A DNA stretch of 64,000 nucleotides from Bacillota bacterium (GCA_023390815.1 JAEWCC010000058.1:1-64000); one strand, 5' to 3'; counted from the first letter of the stretch, positions 15,637-24,760 are shown. Notes: generated by a model not told the origin, from the sequence alone. Numbers and translations are program-made.

Positions 15637-16278
15637 ATGGATTGGTTAATGGCAATCGTATGCGCGGTCGTGGGTTATCTGATCGGCTGCATCTCCTTTG
15701 GATATATCACTTCAAAATTGTTCCGCGGCAAGGACATCCGTGAGGTGGGCAGCGGCAACGCGGGCACGGCCAACGTGATTCGCAACTATGGCTGGGCGGT
15801 CGGCCTTGCCACCTTCGTCGGCGACGTAGCCAAGGGCGCGGCGGCGGCGCTCATCGGCGGCGTGATTCTTCCGCAGTTCAGCGCGGGCGGTATCTCCGTT
15901 TTCAGCATGGCCGCGCAGCATGGCGTGCCCATCGGCGCGTTAATTGCCGGCGTGGCAGCGGTGATCGGCCATATCTGGCCGGTGTTCTTAAAGTTCAAAG
16001 GCGGCAAGGGCGTCGCGTCCAGCCTCGGCGTATTTCTTGTGATCATGCCGCTTCAAACGGTGGTAGTGTTTGCGGTCTGCGCCGCAATCATCGCAATCAC
16101 GCGGTTTGTATCGCTCGGTTCGTTAATCGGTACGGCACTGATGGTTGCAAGCTCCGTGCTGTTCTTTTTCGGCGATTACTGGCACCATGTTGCCAGCCTC
16201 ATATTGTTCGTGCTCGTGTGGTACTCGCACCGGGCGAACCTCAAGCGTCTTGCCGAGGGCAAGGAAAATACGATATAA
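15637..16278 (+). CDS. plsY: Acyl-phosphate glycerol-3-phosphate acyltransferase PlsY
   Basis: This 213-residue membrane enzyme transfers an acyl group from acyl-phosphate to glycerol-3-phosphate, the first step of phospholipid synthesis in Gram-positives. The three cytoplasmic motifs are present: GSGNAGTANVIRNYG (residues 37-51), KFKGGKGVASSLGV near residue 122, and RHRANL-like SHRANLKRL at the C-terminus. It has five hydrophobic helices. ATG 15637 with AGGGG upstream matches the family N-terminus; the longer open frame is not needed. Confidence 0.95.
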   Translation: MDWLMAIVCAVVGYLIGCISFGYITSKLFRGKDIREVGSGNAGTANVIRNYGWAVGLATFVGDVAKGAAAALIGGVILPQFSAGGISVFSMAAQHGVPIGALIAGVAAVIGHIWPVFLKFKGGKGVASSLGVFLVIMPLQTVVVFAVCAAIIAITRFVSLGSLIGTALMVASSVLFFFGDYWHHVASLILFVLVWYSHRANLKRLAEGKENTI

Positions 16279-16296
16279 ATGGCAGGAGGTCAGCGG

Positions 16297-16935
16297 ATGC
16301 GGGACAAAAAGGGATTTTTCAGCCGGTTACACGAGCAGCGCTTTGTAATGCAGATGCTCATCATATTAGCGGCGGTTGCCGCCGATCAAATTACAAAGTA
16401 CATCATCGAATCGAACATGCTGGAAAGGGAGTCGATATCGGTCATCGGCAACATTTTCAGACTTACCTATATTAACAACGAAGGCGCGTCGTTTGGCATC
16501 CTGCAGGGTGCCCGGATATTCTTCCTGATCGCGACCGGCATTACACTCGTCGTGCTGCTCGCCTACATGATACGGTCGCGCAAAAAGCAGGGGGCATGGC
16601 TGCGGGTGTGTCTCTCGTTGATCACAGCGGGCGCCGCAGGGAACTTCATCGACAGAATATTCAACGACGGCAAGGTACGCGACTTTTTTGACTTTGGCGG
16701 CATCGGGTTCCCCTTCATATTCAACGTTGCCGATATATGTCTCGTGGTCGGCTCCATCATGCTGGGCATCTACATCCTGTTCATCCATAAGGAGAAGGAC
16801 GGCAAAACGCTACTGGCGCGCCGCGACAAGCACAAGGACGAGCTGCTTGAAGGAGACGAGGACATCACGGAAGAGTCGGATGCCGGTGTTGAAGGACCCG
16901 AAGACGAAAAGCAACGGAGCAGTTCCGAAGAGTGA
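16297..16935 (+). CDS. lspA: Signal peptidase II (prolipoprotein signal peptidase)
   Basis: This 212-residue protease cleaves the signal peptide of diacylated prolipoproteins, which this genome makes in number. It has four transmembrane helices and the conserved motifs ADQITKY, NNEGASFG, GNFIDRIF with the first catalytic Asp, and FNVADICLVVG with the second. ATG 16297 follows AGGAGG (16283-16288). An upstream in-frame ATG (16279) overlaps that site and is unlikely. A charged, acidic tail of about 50 residues (EGDEDITEESDAGVEGPEDE) extends beyond the usual end and is of unknown use. Confidence 0.95.
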   Translation: MRDKKGFFSRLHEQRFVMQMLIILAAVAADQITKYIIESNMLERESISVIGNIFRLTYINNEGASFGILQGARIFFLIATGITLVVLLAYMIRSRKKQGAWLRVCLSLITAGAAGNFIDRIFNDGKVRDFFDFGGIGFPFIFNVADICLVVGSIMLGIYILFIHKEKDGKTLLARRDKHKDELLEGDEDITEESDAGVEGPEDEKQRSSSEE

Positions 16936-16947
16936 TTGATTTCTGCC

Positions 16948-16974
16948 AGCGCTGCCGGAAGGGCGGCGCTTTTC
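16948..16974 (+). terminator. Terminator of the der-plsY-lspA operon
   Basis: AGCGCTGCC (16948-16956) pairs with GGCGGCGCT (16962-16970) with one wobble, followed by TTTTC. Confidence 0.8.
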
Positions 16975-17033
16975 TCATATGCCTGCGGAGAGGCAAACTG
17001 CTGATATTAAAAATATTAATGGAGGAATTTTAT

Positions 17034-17351
17034 ATGGAGCAGTTCGACAATGTAACAGTGCTGAAGAAAGCAAACGTATACTTTAACGGCAATGTGACCA
17101 GCCGTACGGTCATTTTCAGCGACGGCACGAAAAAAACGCTGGGAGTTATACTGCCCGGAGAGTATGAGTTTGGCACGGCGGACAAGGAACAGATGGAAAT
17201 TCTCGCGGGGAAATTAAACGCCTTGTTGCCCGGAAGCGAAGAGTGGGTTTGCTATGAAGCGGGCCAGACCTTTGAGGTTCCGGCGAACAGCAAATTCAAA
17301 GTATCGGCGGACGAAGTAGCGGATTATTGCTGTTCATACATCAAGGAGTAA
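17034..17351 (+). CDS. ppnP: Pyrimidine/purine nucleoside phosphorylase PpnP
   Basis: This 105-residue cupin-fold protein of the DUF1255/PpnP family carries the typical NVTVLKKANVYFNGNVTSRTVIF start, KTLGVILPGEYEFGTADKE centre and GQTFEVPANSKFKV end. PpnP phosphorolyses several ribonucleosides to base and ribose-1-phosphate. ATG 17034 is set by GGAGG at 17021-17025. It is monocistronic, with terminators on both sides, and lies between lspA and rluD, which are adjacent in many Firmicutes. Confidence 0.92.
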   Translation: MEQFDNVTVLKKANVYFNGNVTSRTVIFSDGTKKTLGVILPGEYEFGTADKEQMEILAGKLNALLPGSEEWVCYEAGQTFEVPANSKFKVSADEVADYCCSYIKE

Positions 17352-17386
17352 GGGCAATTATTAAAAAGCATAATAGCGATATCAGG

Positions 17387-17411
17387 CGCTGCCACCATGG
17401 CGGCGTTTTTT
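17387..17411 (+). terminator. Terminator after ppnP
   Basis: CGCTGCCA (17387-17394) pairs with TGGCGGCG (17398-17405) around CCA, followed by six T. Confidence 0.85.
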
Positions 17412-17605
17412 AATATTTTGCGCATAATCAGATGTTATTAAAATATACAGAAGCTCGGGCATATCATAAGGAACAGGTCGAGTATTTGGCCGCCGCAAAC
17501 TTCGGAAGAATAAAAAAGCTATTAAATAATAAACATTTGAATTATTTGATAAGTAATGCTACAATATTTTACATAAAGTGATAAAATATTATAAGAGGAT
17601 TTTTT
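17412..17605. other. AT-rich spacer opening a low-GC insert
   Basis: Base composition falls sharply here and stays AT-rich to about 18,470, unlike both flanks. I see no gene in this spacer, only the promoter at 17537-17565 for the broken membrane-protein gene. Confidence 0.6.
17537..17565 (+). promoter_or_regulatory. Promoter of the AT-rich gene
   Basis: -35 TTGAAT (17537-17542) and -10 TACAAT (17560-17565) have a 17-base spacer. The start codon is 41 bases downstream. Confidence 0.65.
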
Positions 17606-18445
17606 ATGGATGTGATAATTGGAATAATTATTGGTGTCTTTGGATTAGTTATATCTGTACTTTCGATACTTATATCACGTTATTATTATAAAAAGTCATT
17701 AATAAAGTCTCTTACTCCATATATCTAATTTTCTTCTTCCCCACTGCGGAGAATTGATCAAATGGTAAGAAAAGACTTATCAATTAGATACCGAGATAAG
17801 GAGATTAAAGAATTATATGAAATCCAGTTTCTCATTGCAAATACAGGTGATAAATCAATTAGAGATATAATTGAACCATTAAAAATAGAATTGCCTGAAA
17901 ATTGTAATTTATTAGATGTAACTTTGCTATATGTTAAGCCAGAAGGAAGGGAGATAAATATAGATATTTCCGAAGAGAAAAGAATAAAGTTAATTTTTCC
18001 TTTATTAAATAGTGGTGAGTTTTTTATAATTAAATTACTTCTGGATGGTGACGCAACATATAAAGATTTTAAATTTACGATTGTATCTGACGAATTGCCA
18101 CCCGTACTAAAGGAAGAATTTTTAGATTTTAACTTATTGGGTACAGATAAAAAGAAACGCAATGATTTTGAGCCTGGAATGTTTTTTACTGGCATTATCT
18201 GTTCATTGTTTGGAGCAGCATTAATAATTCTTATATATAATAATTTTGCAAATATATTAAATGAGCTTTGGTTGATCATTATATGTTGTATTCCAACAAT
18301 AATATTTCCGATATTAGGCATAATATTAATAGTTGAATCACTCATTAGTTTGCCCTCAAAAAAACCAAAATTTATTGTTCCAGATGATAACCAACTATTA
18401 AAACAAAACTTTCCTAAGTTTATCTATGATGAACTTGAAAAATGA
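17606..18445 (+). pseudogene. Membrane protein gene interrupted by one in-frame TAA
   Basis: The frame starts at ATG 17606 (AAGAGG upstream) with an N-terminal transmembrane helix (MDVIIGIIIGVFGLVISVLSILIS) and stops at TAA 17726-17728 after SLTPYI. The same frame then continues open without another stop to 18445: an Ig-like globular part (KELYEIQFLIANTGDKSI), two more transmembrane helices near the C-terminus, and a polar tail. Together the parts read as one protein of about 279 residues with an N-terminal anchor. A single substitution (AAA, GAA or CAA to TAA) explains the break. GC is about 30%, so the gene is probably acquired. The family is not recognised; similar small membrane proteins occur in mobile and defence-rich regions. 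Confidence 0.7.
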
Positions 18446-18530
18446 TCGAGACTTGTTGAACCAATTATACACAATATATACGAATGCGTCCATATCGCAG
18501 CATTGATACGCGCGTATGATATCCACTGCA

Positions 18531-18559
18531 TTGCCTTTGCGCCGCCTGAATGGTAGAAT
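18531..18559 (+). promoter_or_regulatory. Promoter of rluD giving an apparently leaderless mRNA
   Basis: TTGCCT (18531-18536) and TAGAAT (18554-18559) are separated by 17 bases. The expected start site coincides with the ATG at 18566, and no ribosome site is visible. Confidence 0.5.
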
Positions 18560-18565
18560 ACGGGC

Positions 18566-19471
18566 ATGGAAGAGATGAAGCTGACCGCGGAGGCAAGCGC
18601 TCCGCGGCTTGATAAATACCTTGCGGAGGCGCTGCCCGTATCGCGCACGCAACTGACGAACGCGATCAAGGACGGGCATGTGACGCTCTGCGGGCGCACG
18701 GCCAAGCCGGGTGACAAGGTAAAGGCGGGCGACGAGATCGTCGTGCGCCTGCCGGAGCCGGAGCCTTCGACCGTGGAAGCGGAGGATATCCCGCTCGATA
18801 TCGTCTATGAGGATGAGGATATCGCCGTGGTGAATAAGCCGCAGGGGATGGTTGTGCATCCCGCGCCGGGCCATGCCAGCGGTACGCTGGTGGGCGGGCT
18901 GCTCTCCGCGCTGAACAACCTCTCCGGCGTAGGCGGGCAGATGCGGCCCGGCATCGTGCACCGGCTGGATAAGGATACGTCCGGCCTGCTGGTGGTGGCC
19001 AAGAACGACGCCGCGCACGCGGCGCTTTCCGCGCAGCTGGCGGACAAGAGCGCGAACCGGGTGTATTTCGCGGTCGTTCATGGCAACATCAAAGAGGATG
19101 CGATCGATATCGACAAGCCCATCGGACGCAGCAACAGCGACCGCAAGAAGATGGCGGTGGACGCGCGCGGACGCCGCGCGGTGACGCATATCCGCGTGCT
19201 GGAACGCTTCGGGGAATTTACGCTGGTGCGCGCCGCGCTGGAGACAGGCCGCACGCATCAGATTCGCGTGCACCTCGCGAGCATCAGCCATCCCGTGGCG
19301 GGGGACCCGGTATACGGCCCCAAGGCCGTACGGCTGCACAAGGAAGGCCAGTTGCTGCACGCGGGCGAGCTCAGCTTCATCCATCCGTCCACAAAGGAGC
19401 GCGTGACGTTTACCGCGCCGCTGCCGGAGTATTTTAACGGCGTGCTGGAGAAGCTGCGTAAAGAGGTTTGA
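18566..19471 (+). CDS. rluD: 23S rRNA pseudouridine synthase, RluD/RluA type
   Basis: This 301-residue protein has an N-terminal S4 RNA-binding domain (RLDKYLAEALPVSRTQLTNAIKDGHV, residues 12-37) and a catalytic domain with the RluA signature GIVHRLDKDTSGLLVVAK near residue 130, where the Asp is the nucleophile. It modifies uridines in large-subunit rRNA. In many Firmicutes this gene directly follows lspA; here ppnP and an AT-rich insert lie between them. A -10 box only 6 bases ahead of the ATG and the missing ribosome site suggest leaderless translation. Confidence 0.93.
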   Translation: MEEMKLTAEASAPRLDKYLAEALPVSRTQLTNAIKDGHVTLCGRTAKPGDKVKAGDEIVVRLPEPEPSTVEAEDIPLDIVYEDEDIAVVNKPQGMVVHPAPGHASGTLVGGLLSALNNLSGVGGQMRPGIVHRLDKDTSGLLVVAKNDAAHAALSAQLADKSANRVYFAVVHGNIKEDAIDIDKPIGRSNSDRKKMAVDARGRRAVTHIRVLERFGEFTLVRAALETGRTHQIRVHLASISHPVAGDPVYGPKAVRLHKEGQLLHAGELSFIHPSTKERVTFTAPLPEYFNGVLEKLRKEV

Positions 19472-19590
19472 CACGCATCGCTGTCCACGATAGTCATGAT
19501 ATATCGTTCCATACAATCCGACTAAATGATTGGAATAATTGGAGAAATATGATATGCTCTTTTATGCACTTCACATAAGGAGTATTCCAT

Positions 19591-20517
19591 ATGAAAAAAG
19601 TATGGCTCCAAGTACTTTTCATCTATACCGCTGCAATATGCTTTTTTGGAATAGCCGGTTGCAGTTTGCTCCAACAGCAAACAACTGAAAGCAGCGCAGC
19701 CCGTGCTGACATACCGACGCCCACAGCGACCGCTGTATCAACATGTGATCCAACAACCGCTTCGGTTACCACACCAACAACAAGCCCTACCTTGATGCCC
19801 GCCGTCTCGCTGCCTCCGGGTACCAAGGTAGAAGCACGTTTCTTTGAGGATCTGGATAGAGACGGGGAGAACGAATCGATTATTGCGTCCAGCGCGGAAG
19901 ATGAAATCGATTTTGATCGTATTTCAGTGGGAGTCATAACGAAAACATCGTATGATGAAATACTTGTTTGTAATGGCATATTTGATGGCGCATATCGGGT
20001 ACAAACGGAGAGTGGGGAGATTTGCGTATTAATCAGCTGTCAGGACCCTGTCATTAGCGGTGGGGATACCTATGCCTGTTCGTTCAGCGGATTGACGCCG
20101 GTTTTGGGAGGATGGGCGGATGGATTAATAACCGGGATGGATGGGACTCATATAACGGTGGAGGATTGGGCAGATTTTATCGGCAGTTGGTACTATACGC
20201 GTGAATGTGAACTTACGGATGACTTTTCGCTGGTGCCTATGTCGGACATGATGCCTATCACGGAAGACAGGGAACCACTTCACACCATTCGCGAACTTCC
20301 GGTGGAAATGCTGGTGGATGGCGAATACGCCGCCGGTACGCTGCCAACCGGAACATACCTGTTTCCCACCACGGGCGACGGCAAAAGCACCATGTGCTTT
20401 AAGCTGGAAGACGGCTCCGAGGGAAGGATTCGCTATATCCGCGATGAATCCTTCTGTGCGATGATCGACGGCGTGAGCGAATACGAGTATTTCGACAATG
20501 TTGATTATTGGAGCTAG
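19591..20517 (+). CDS. Lipoprotein, paralog A
   Basis: This 308-residue lipoprotein has a signal peptide and lipobox (GIAGC, Cys near residue 26), a Thr/Pro-rich linker (residues 30-72) and a globular domain starting near residue 82 with an EF-hand-like DLDRDGENES calcium loop. AAGGAG lies 8 bases before the ATG. It is paralogous to the gene at 20887: shared blocks include the D-D-F/E-x-LVP-x-SDMM and REPL...IRELPVEML segments and the DNVDYW end. Function unknown; a surface-bound, calcium-stabilised domain is likely. It converges with the small DUF1858-like gene, with only 3 bases between the two stop codons. Confidence 0.75.
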   Translation: MKKVWLQVLFIYTAAICFFGIAGCSLLQQQTTESSAARADIPTPTATAVSTCDPTTASVTTPTTSPTLMPAVSLPPGTKVEARFFEDLDRDGENESIIASSAEDEIDFDRISVGVITKTSYDEILVCNGIFDGAYRVQTESGEICVLISCQDPVISGGDTYACSFSGLTPVLGGWADGLITGMDGTHITVEDWADFIGSWYYTRECELTDDFSLVPMSDMMPITEDREPLHTIRELPVEMLVDGEYAAGTLPTGTYLFPTTGDGKSTMCFKLEDGSEGRIRYIRDESFCAMIDGVSEYEYFDNVDYWS

Positions 20518-20520
20518 GGC

Positions 20521-20733
20521 TCAAACCTCGTCCTCGGCTGCTCCGCGCAGGAACGAATTGAGCCCCGCGATGAACGCACGGGGGTTCTTTATGCGTTTGA
20601 CCTCCAGCAGCTTTCCCAGCGGCTGTGACAAAGCACCGGAGCAGGCGACCAGCGACACCCCCTGCCCGAGGCAATATTCAAATACGCCCTCAATCTCTGC
20701 GATTTCTTCGACCGGCGTATCCTTTGTGACCAT
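20521..20733 (-). CDS. DUF1858-like small protein
   Basis: This 70-residue protein has the DUF1858 pattern: an acidic start (VTKDTPVEEIAEIEGVFEYCLGQG), a central cysteine segment and the ...PRAFIAGLNSFL end. The usual C-x-x-C is reduced to a single Cys (ACSG), with another at CLGQG. DUF1858 domains often accompany redox, hybrid-cluster or Fe-S repair proteins. GGAAGG lies before ATG 20733. It sits alone between two convergent or diverging lipoprotein genes, with no clear partner here; a second DUF1858 gene occurs at 55895 in the Ric operon. Confidence 0.65.
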   Translation of the reverse strand: MVTKDTPVEEIAEIEGVFEYCLGQGVSLVACSGALSQPLGKLLEVKRIKNPRAFIAGLNSFLRGAAEDEV

Positions 20734-20886
20734 GGTGCTGCCTTCCTTTCATTACAAGGTGGTAGTATACCATATGCAAGGCGGGATGGATGATTACACA
20801 ACCGGCTATCGATTTTTACTGAATAGGATAATTGGTTTGTGTAATTCTCAAAAGGCGGCGTGAGATGAAAACAAGGAGTGGGTGCA

Positions 20887-21897
20887 ATGAAAAGAATGTG
20901 GATGCCTGTAGTCCTGTTGGTATGCTTGTTGGTGATGGCTGGATGCAGCGAGCTGACGGATATGCATGAGAAGGAAAGCGGCGCTGCGCAGAACACAAAG
21001 GCAACGCTGACGCCCGCCCCCAGCCATACTTTGGCCGTAACACCCGAGCCGCAGCCAATGCCGATGGCACGGGAAGATGCGAGGTTTTCTGCTGACCTTA
21101 ACGGGGACGGCAAAGATGAAACGATCGTCGTGATGTCCATGTATAACGTTCCGAATGATGGGTGGGAAACAATCTATCTGGAAACGTTGGAGAATCCGGA
21201 CAAGAAGATCGTCTTATCGGATTTCGACTGGTTTTCGCAGGCGTATCTGACATATACGCAAAGCGGCCAGCCTTGCGTACTGGTCAGCTGTGACGGGGAA
21301 GGCGGCGAGGTCATTACCTATATATGTTCTTTCAGTGATACAACCCCCATATTACAAAATGAGATGTACGAGGCGGTGCTCGATATAAACGGCACCGATC
21401 TGACAATGGGTTCCTGGACCGAAACCATCGGGGATTGGGACTATACGCGCGATTACGAGCTCACCGACGAATTCGAGCTCGTGCCGGTGTCCGACATGAT
21501 GATTGTGACGCAGGGCAGGGAGCCGCTGGTTGCCATCCGGGAACTACCGGTGGAGATGCTGGACGATGGGGAATACGTAAAGGACACACTGCCCATTGAT
21601 ACGATTATCTGGCCCGTTTCCGCGGACGGGAACGGGCATATGACGTTCCGAACGGAGAACGGCAGAACCGTAAGGATTACCTATACGGTGGATGATGAAT
21701 ACGGATACGCCCTGATCAATGGGTTAAGCGTGGACGGGTTTTTTGACAACATTGAATATTGGGGGTTAACCCCAACTGAAGACTTCCGATTAAATAAACA
21801 GCCCGTGCAACGAAAATGTGTGGCACGGGCTGTTCTTCAAAAAAACCGTTATGCAAGCGTAAAGCGATTTACCTGTGATTTTAAAAGCTCCGCCTGA
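20887..21897 (+). CDS. Lipoprotein, paralog B, with read-on C-terminus
   Basis: This is a 336-residue paralog of the 19591 gene, with signal peptide, lipobox (VMAGC, Cys near residue 19), a Pro-rich linker and a DLNGDGKDE calcium-type loop. ATG 20887 is set by AAGGAG. The paralogous domain ends at DNIEYWG near 21762, but the frame then runs on for about 44 residues through the terminator hairpin (21799-21832) and into the 3' end of the convergent chemoreceptor gene. At the junction is a run of five G (21761-21765). Removing one G would give YWG followed by TAA, matching the paralog's end. The extension is probably an indel product or sequencing artefact. Confidence 0.7.
   Translation: MKRMWMPVVLLVCLLVMAGCSELTDMHEKESGAAQNTKATLTPAPSHTLAVTPEPQPMPMAREDARFSADLNGDGKDETIVVMSMYNVPNDGWETIYLETLENPDKKIVLSDFDWFSQAYLTYTQSGQPCVLVSCDGEGGEVITYICSFSDTTPILQNEMYEAVLDINGTDLTMGSWTETIGDWDYTRDYELTDEFELVPVSDMMIVTQGREPLVAIRELPVEMLDDGEYVKDTLPIDTIIWPVSADGNGHMTFRTENGRTVRITYTVDDEYGYALINGLSVDGFFDNIEYWGLTPTEDFRLNKQPVQRKCVARAVLQKNRYASVKRFTCDFKSSA
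21799..21832. terminator. Bidirectional terminator between lipoprotein B and the chemoreceptor
   Basis: CAGCCCGTGC (21799-21808) pairs perfectly with GCACGGGCTG (21823-21832). T-rich sequence flanks it on both strands, stronger on the minus strand (TTTATTTAA). Confidence 0.75.
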
Positions 21898-23510
21898 CTC
21901 GAAAGCTCCTCGCTGGCTGCGGCCGCCTGTTCGGCGGTTGCCACGTTCGTTTGAACCACCTGACTCATTTGTTCGATACCCCGGTTGACCTGCGCGATGG
22001 CGGTTGCCTGCTCGTTCGACGCGGACGCGATTCCGCCCACCAGCGCGGCTGCTTTTTCCGCCGCGTCCATGATACCGGTCAGCTTTTCGGCGGTATCGTT
22101 GGCGATGATCAACCCTGCTTCCGCTTTTCTCACGGAACCGTCGATCAGTTCGGTTGTTTCGCTGGCGGCCTTTGCGCTGCGCTGGGCGAGGTTGCGCACT
22201 TCTTCCGCGACCACTGCGAAGCCCTTGCCGTGCACGCCTGCGCGCGCGGCTTCCACTGCGGCGTTGAGCGCGAGTATATTCGTCTGAAATGCGATTTCAT
22301 CGACAACCTTGATGATTTTTGAGATATCCGATGACGCTTCACTGATGGCGGCCATTGCCTGATTCAGGCTTTCCATCTGACGGGTGCCGTTTTCTGCGTC
22401 GGACTTTACCTGGGCGGAAAAGTCGCTGGCCTTGGCCGCCTTGAGCGCGTTGTCGCGGGTCTGGGAGGCAATATCCGCAATAGACACGGTCAGCTGTTCG
22501 ATTGCGCTTGCCTGCTCCGTTGCGCCTTGCGAGATGGATTGGCTTCCATCGGAGACCTGCTTCGTGCCGGACGCCACCTGCTCTGCCGCAATACTGATAT
22601 CGGACAGCATCCCGCCGAGCGAAGTGATGATTTGGTTGATCGAAGATTTCAGCTCCGCGAAATCACCCCGGAATTCGGATGTAATACCGGTACGCAGGTT
22701 GCCGAGCGAAACCTGGGCCAGCACGGATGAGATTTCCGCGATATAGCGGCGAATGCTGCTGACGCTTTCGAGCAGCTTTGCGGCAATGCCGCTGAAAACG
22801 TCATGTACGTCGAGCGTATCCGCTTCGGCTTCCTCAACCTCGATGCGGAGGCTGAGCTCACCCTGAGAAAGCTTGTCCATGCTGCCATGAAGCTTTTGTA
22901 CCTCGGCGCGGATGAAAGCCGCTTTCTTTTCCTGCGCGCGGCTAGAGGCCTCAAGCGCATCAAATACCTCCTGCAAGTCGGCCCGGCTTTTTTCGATGTT
23001 GGCGATGATCCCTGCACCCCATTTGGTGAGGAAGTACAGCGCAACGATCTCACCATTGAGCATAAAGAATATGGACAGGAAATAGGGCAAGCCATTGTTC
23101 TCGCCCAGCAGGTGGTCCGGGCGAAGCACGTAGATCGCGATGAGCAGCACATTCACAATGCTGCCGTATGCGAGCAGCAGCTTGCTGTTAAAGTACAGCG
23201 CAATGATGATGACCGTGATACACACCATGTAATGCCGGTCGAGCGAGAACGGATTGAGGAAGATCACGGCATACACGGCGATTACGGGTATAAGGCCCAT
23301 TAGCAGCGATTTTGCAAAGCGGTTCATTTTGAGGAATGCAATGACGGTAACCAGAATTCCCACGGTCAGCCCTTCGGCGGTTACGCTGTACTGCGTGCCT
23401 GCATTGCGGAGAAACGCCTGCTCGATGATGATCGCGATCATCGCCCAGATGATGATAAGGGCTACCTTATCGACTCGTTTCAAATCGTAGGTGGTGTTTT
23501 GTGTTTTCAT
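21849..23510 (-). CDS. Methyl-accepting chemotaxis protein
   Basis: This 553-residue receptor has about six transmembrane helices in its first 190 residues and almost no extracytoplasmic domain, so it probably senses within the membrane. A HAMP-like linker and coiled coil follow. The MCP signalling hairpin tip is FAVVAEEVRNLAQRSAKAASE near residue 430. ATG 23510 follows GGGAG; upstream codons in the same frame are not needed. No other chemotaxis or flagellar gene is in the window. It ends at the shared terminator at 21799-21832. Confidence 0.88.
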   Translation of the reverse strand: MKTQNTTYDLKRVDKVALIIIWAMIAIIIEQAFLRNAGTQYSVTAEGLTVGILVTVIAFLKMNRFAKSLLMGLIPVIAVYAVIFLNPFSLDRHYMVCITVIIIALYFNSKLLLAYGSIVNVLLIAIYVLRPDHLLGENNGLPYFLSIFFMLNGEIVALYFLTKWGAGIIANIEKSRADLQEVFDALEASSRAQEKKAAFIRAEVQKLHGSMDKLSQGELSLRIEVEEAEADTLDVHDVFSGIAAKLLESVSSIRRYIAEISSVLAQVSLGNLRTGITSEFRGDFAELKSSINQIITSLGGMLSDISIAAEQVASGTKQVSDGSQSISQGATEQASAIEQLTVSIADIASQTRDNALKAAKASDFSAQVKSDAENGTRQMESLNQAMAAISEASSDISKIIKVVDEIAFQTNILALNAAVEAARAGVHGKGFAVVAEEVRNLAQRSAKAASETTELIDGSVRKAEAGLIIANDTAEKLTGIMDAAEKAAALVGGIASASNEQATAIAQVNRGIEQMSQVVQTNVATAEQAAAASEELSSQAELLKSQVNRFTLA

Positions 23511-23696
23511 GAAGCGCTCCCGGAAGTCGTATTGAAGTAGTATTATATATAATGAATCGTGTAAAACTTGTGGAAAATGAACCTGATTAAACAGGATGAA
23601 TTTAAATAACCGCTTTTCGTCGCTGCAACACGAACATATTGACGGGTTTTGTAAATACGTGTATCTTAAAACTACCCTATACAACAAGGAGACCGG

Positions 23697-24569
23697 ATGA
23701 ATATACTTAAAACCAATTCCCTGACGGAAGCGCAAATTCGTGCAATCCACGAACTTGACCGGATATGTGCCGAAGCGGACGGCGCGAAGAATCGGATATC
23801 ACTGGACAACGGGATCAATTTCGTGCACGGCATGGACAGCTATTTTATGCTGTTTGAGGGCGATGCGCTGCTTGGACTGATCAGTGTATTCGCCCCGATG
23901 CAGGACGTTGCGGAGATTTCCGCTATCGTGCATCCGGAGTACCGGAAACAGGGGCATTTTCGGCGACTGCTGGCCGAGGCGGCTGCTTCGCTGCTCGGGA
24001 ACGGCTATCATAAGCTGCTGCTGGTCCACGAGGCATCCGCGCAGGCAGGCAAGGCCATTGCACAAAAGTGGGGCGTTGGTATCGAGCACTCCGAATATCT
24101 GCTGCATTATACGGGCAGCGTACAAACGTCGGATAACGCAAATCTGACGGTGCGGTATGCGCAGGACAGCGACATTCCCGAAATGGCGAGGCTCAGTTCC
24201 GAGACGTTTGGCGAGACGTTCGAGGAAGCAAGGCACCTCGTCGAAAGCGCTTTCAAAGACAACAATCGGCACAATTTCGTCGTACTGTTGAATGACGAAA
24301 TGGTGGGCATCGGCGGCGTCAATACGGGCGATCCGGATCTTTATATCTTCGGCCTGGGTATCTCGCCACAGCACCAAAACAAAGGGCTTGGGCGGATTAT
24401 GCTGGCAAAAATCATTTGTGAACTGCAAAAATCATACGACCGCGATATCGTACTCGAGGTGGACAGCGAAAACGCGCGTGCGTTCCATCTGTATACCACG
24501 AGCGGTTTTGAGGTGCGCACCCAGTACGATTACTACGAAGCGCGCACAGAAGAGTATATAGCGCAGTAG
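23697..24569 (+). CDS. Tandem GNAT-domain acetyltransferase
   Basis: This 290-residue protein carries two GNAT folds. The N-terminal one has a degenerate acetyl-CoA loop around EYRKQGHFRRLLAEAA (near residue 80). The C-terminal one has a good loop in SPQHQNKGLGRIMLAKII near residue 222 and the VDSENARAFHLYTTSGFEV end motif. Such tandem GNATs acetylate small amines or peptides, and the substrate is unknown. GGAGACCGG lies just before the ATG. It is monocistronic. Confidence 0.85.
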   Translation: MNILKTNSLTEAQIRAIHELDRICAEADGAKNRISLDNGINFVHGMDSYFMLFEGDALLGLISVFAPMQDVAEISAIVHPEYRKQGHFRRLLAEAAASLLGNGYHKLLLVHEASAQAGKAIAQKWGVGIEHSEYLLHYTGSVQTSDNANLTVRYAQDSDIPEMARLSSETFGETFEEARHLVESAFKDNNRHNFVVLLNDEMVGIGGVNTGDPDLYIFGLGISPQHQNKGLGRIMLAKIICELQKSYDRDIVLEVDSENARAFHLYTTSGFEVRTQYDYYEARTEEYIAQ

Positions 24570-24714
24570 GTGACCGAAATTTTCTGAGTACCGTCGCAGG
24601 ACCTGACTTCGCGACGTGTTAAGTTTTAAAGCTGTGAAAAGGAATTCCTCGCGAAAAAGCCGATGGTTTGGGAAAATGTCAATGACGCGCCAAGGCGCGG
24701 CGGACAATCTTTTA

Positions 24715-24743
24715 TTGACATTTTTCCGGTCGTTGTCTATAAT
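24715..24743 (+). promoter_or_regulatory. Consensus sigma-A promoter of rpsU
   Basis: TTGACA (24715-24720), a 17-base spacer and TATAAT (24738-24743) make a perfect housekeeping promoter, the strongest in the window. Confidence 0.9.
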
Positions 24744-24760
24744 ACTCGTGTGTTAAAAAA

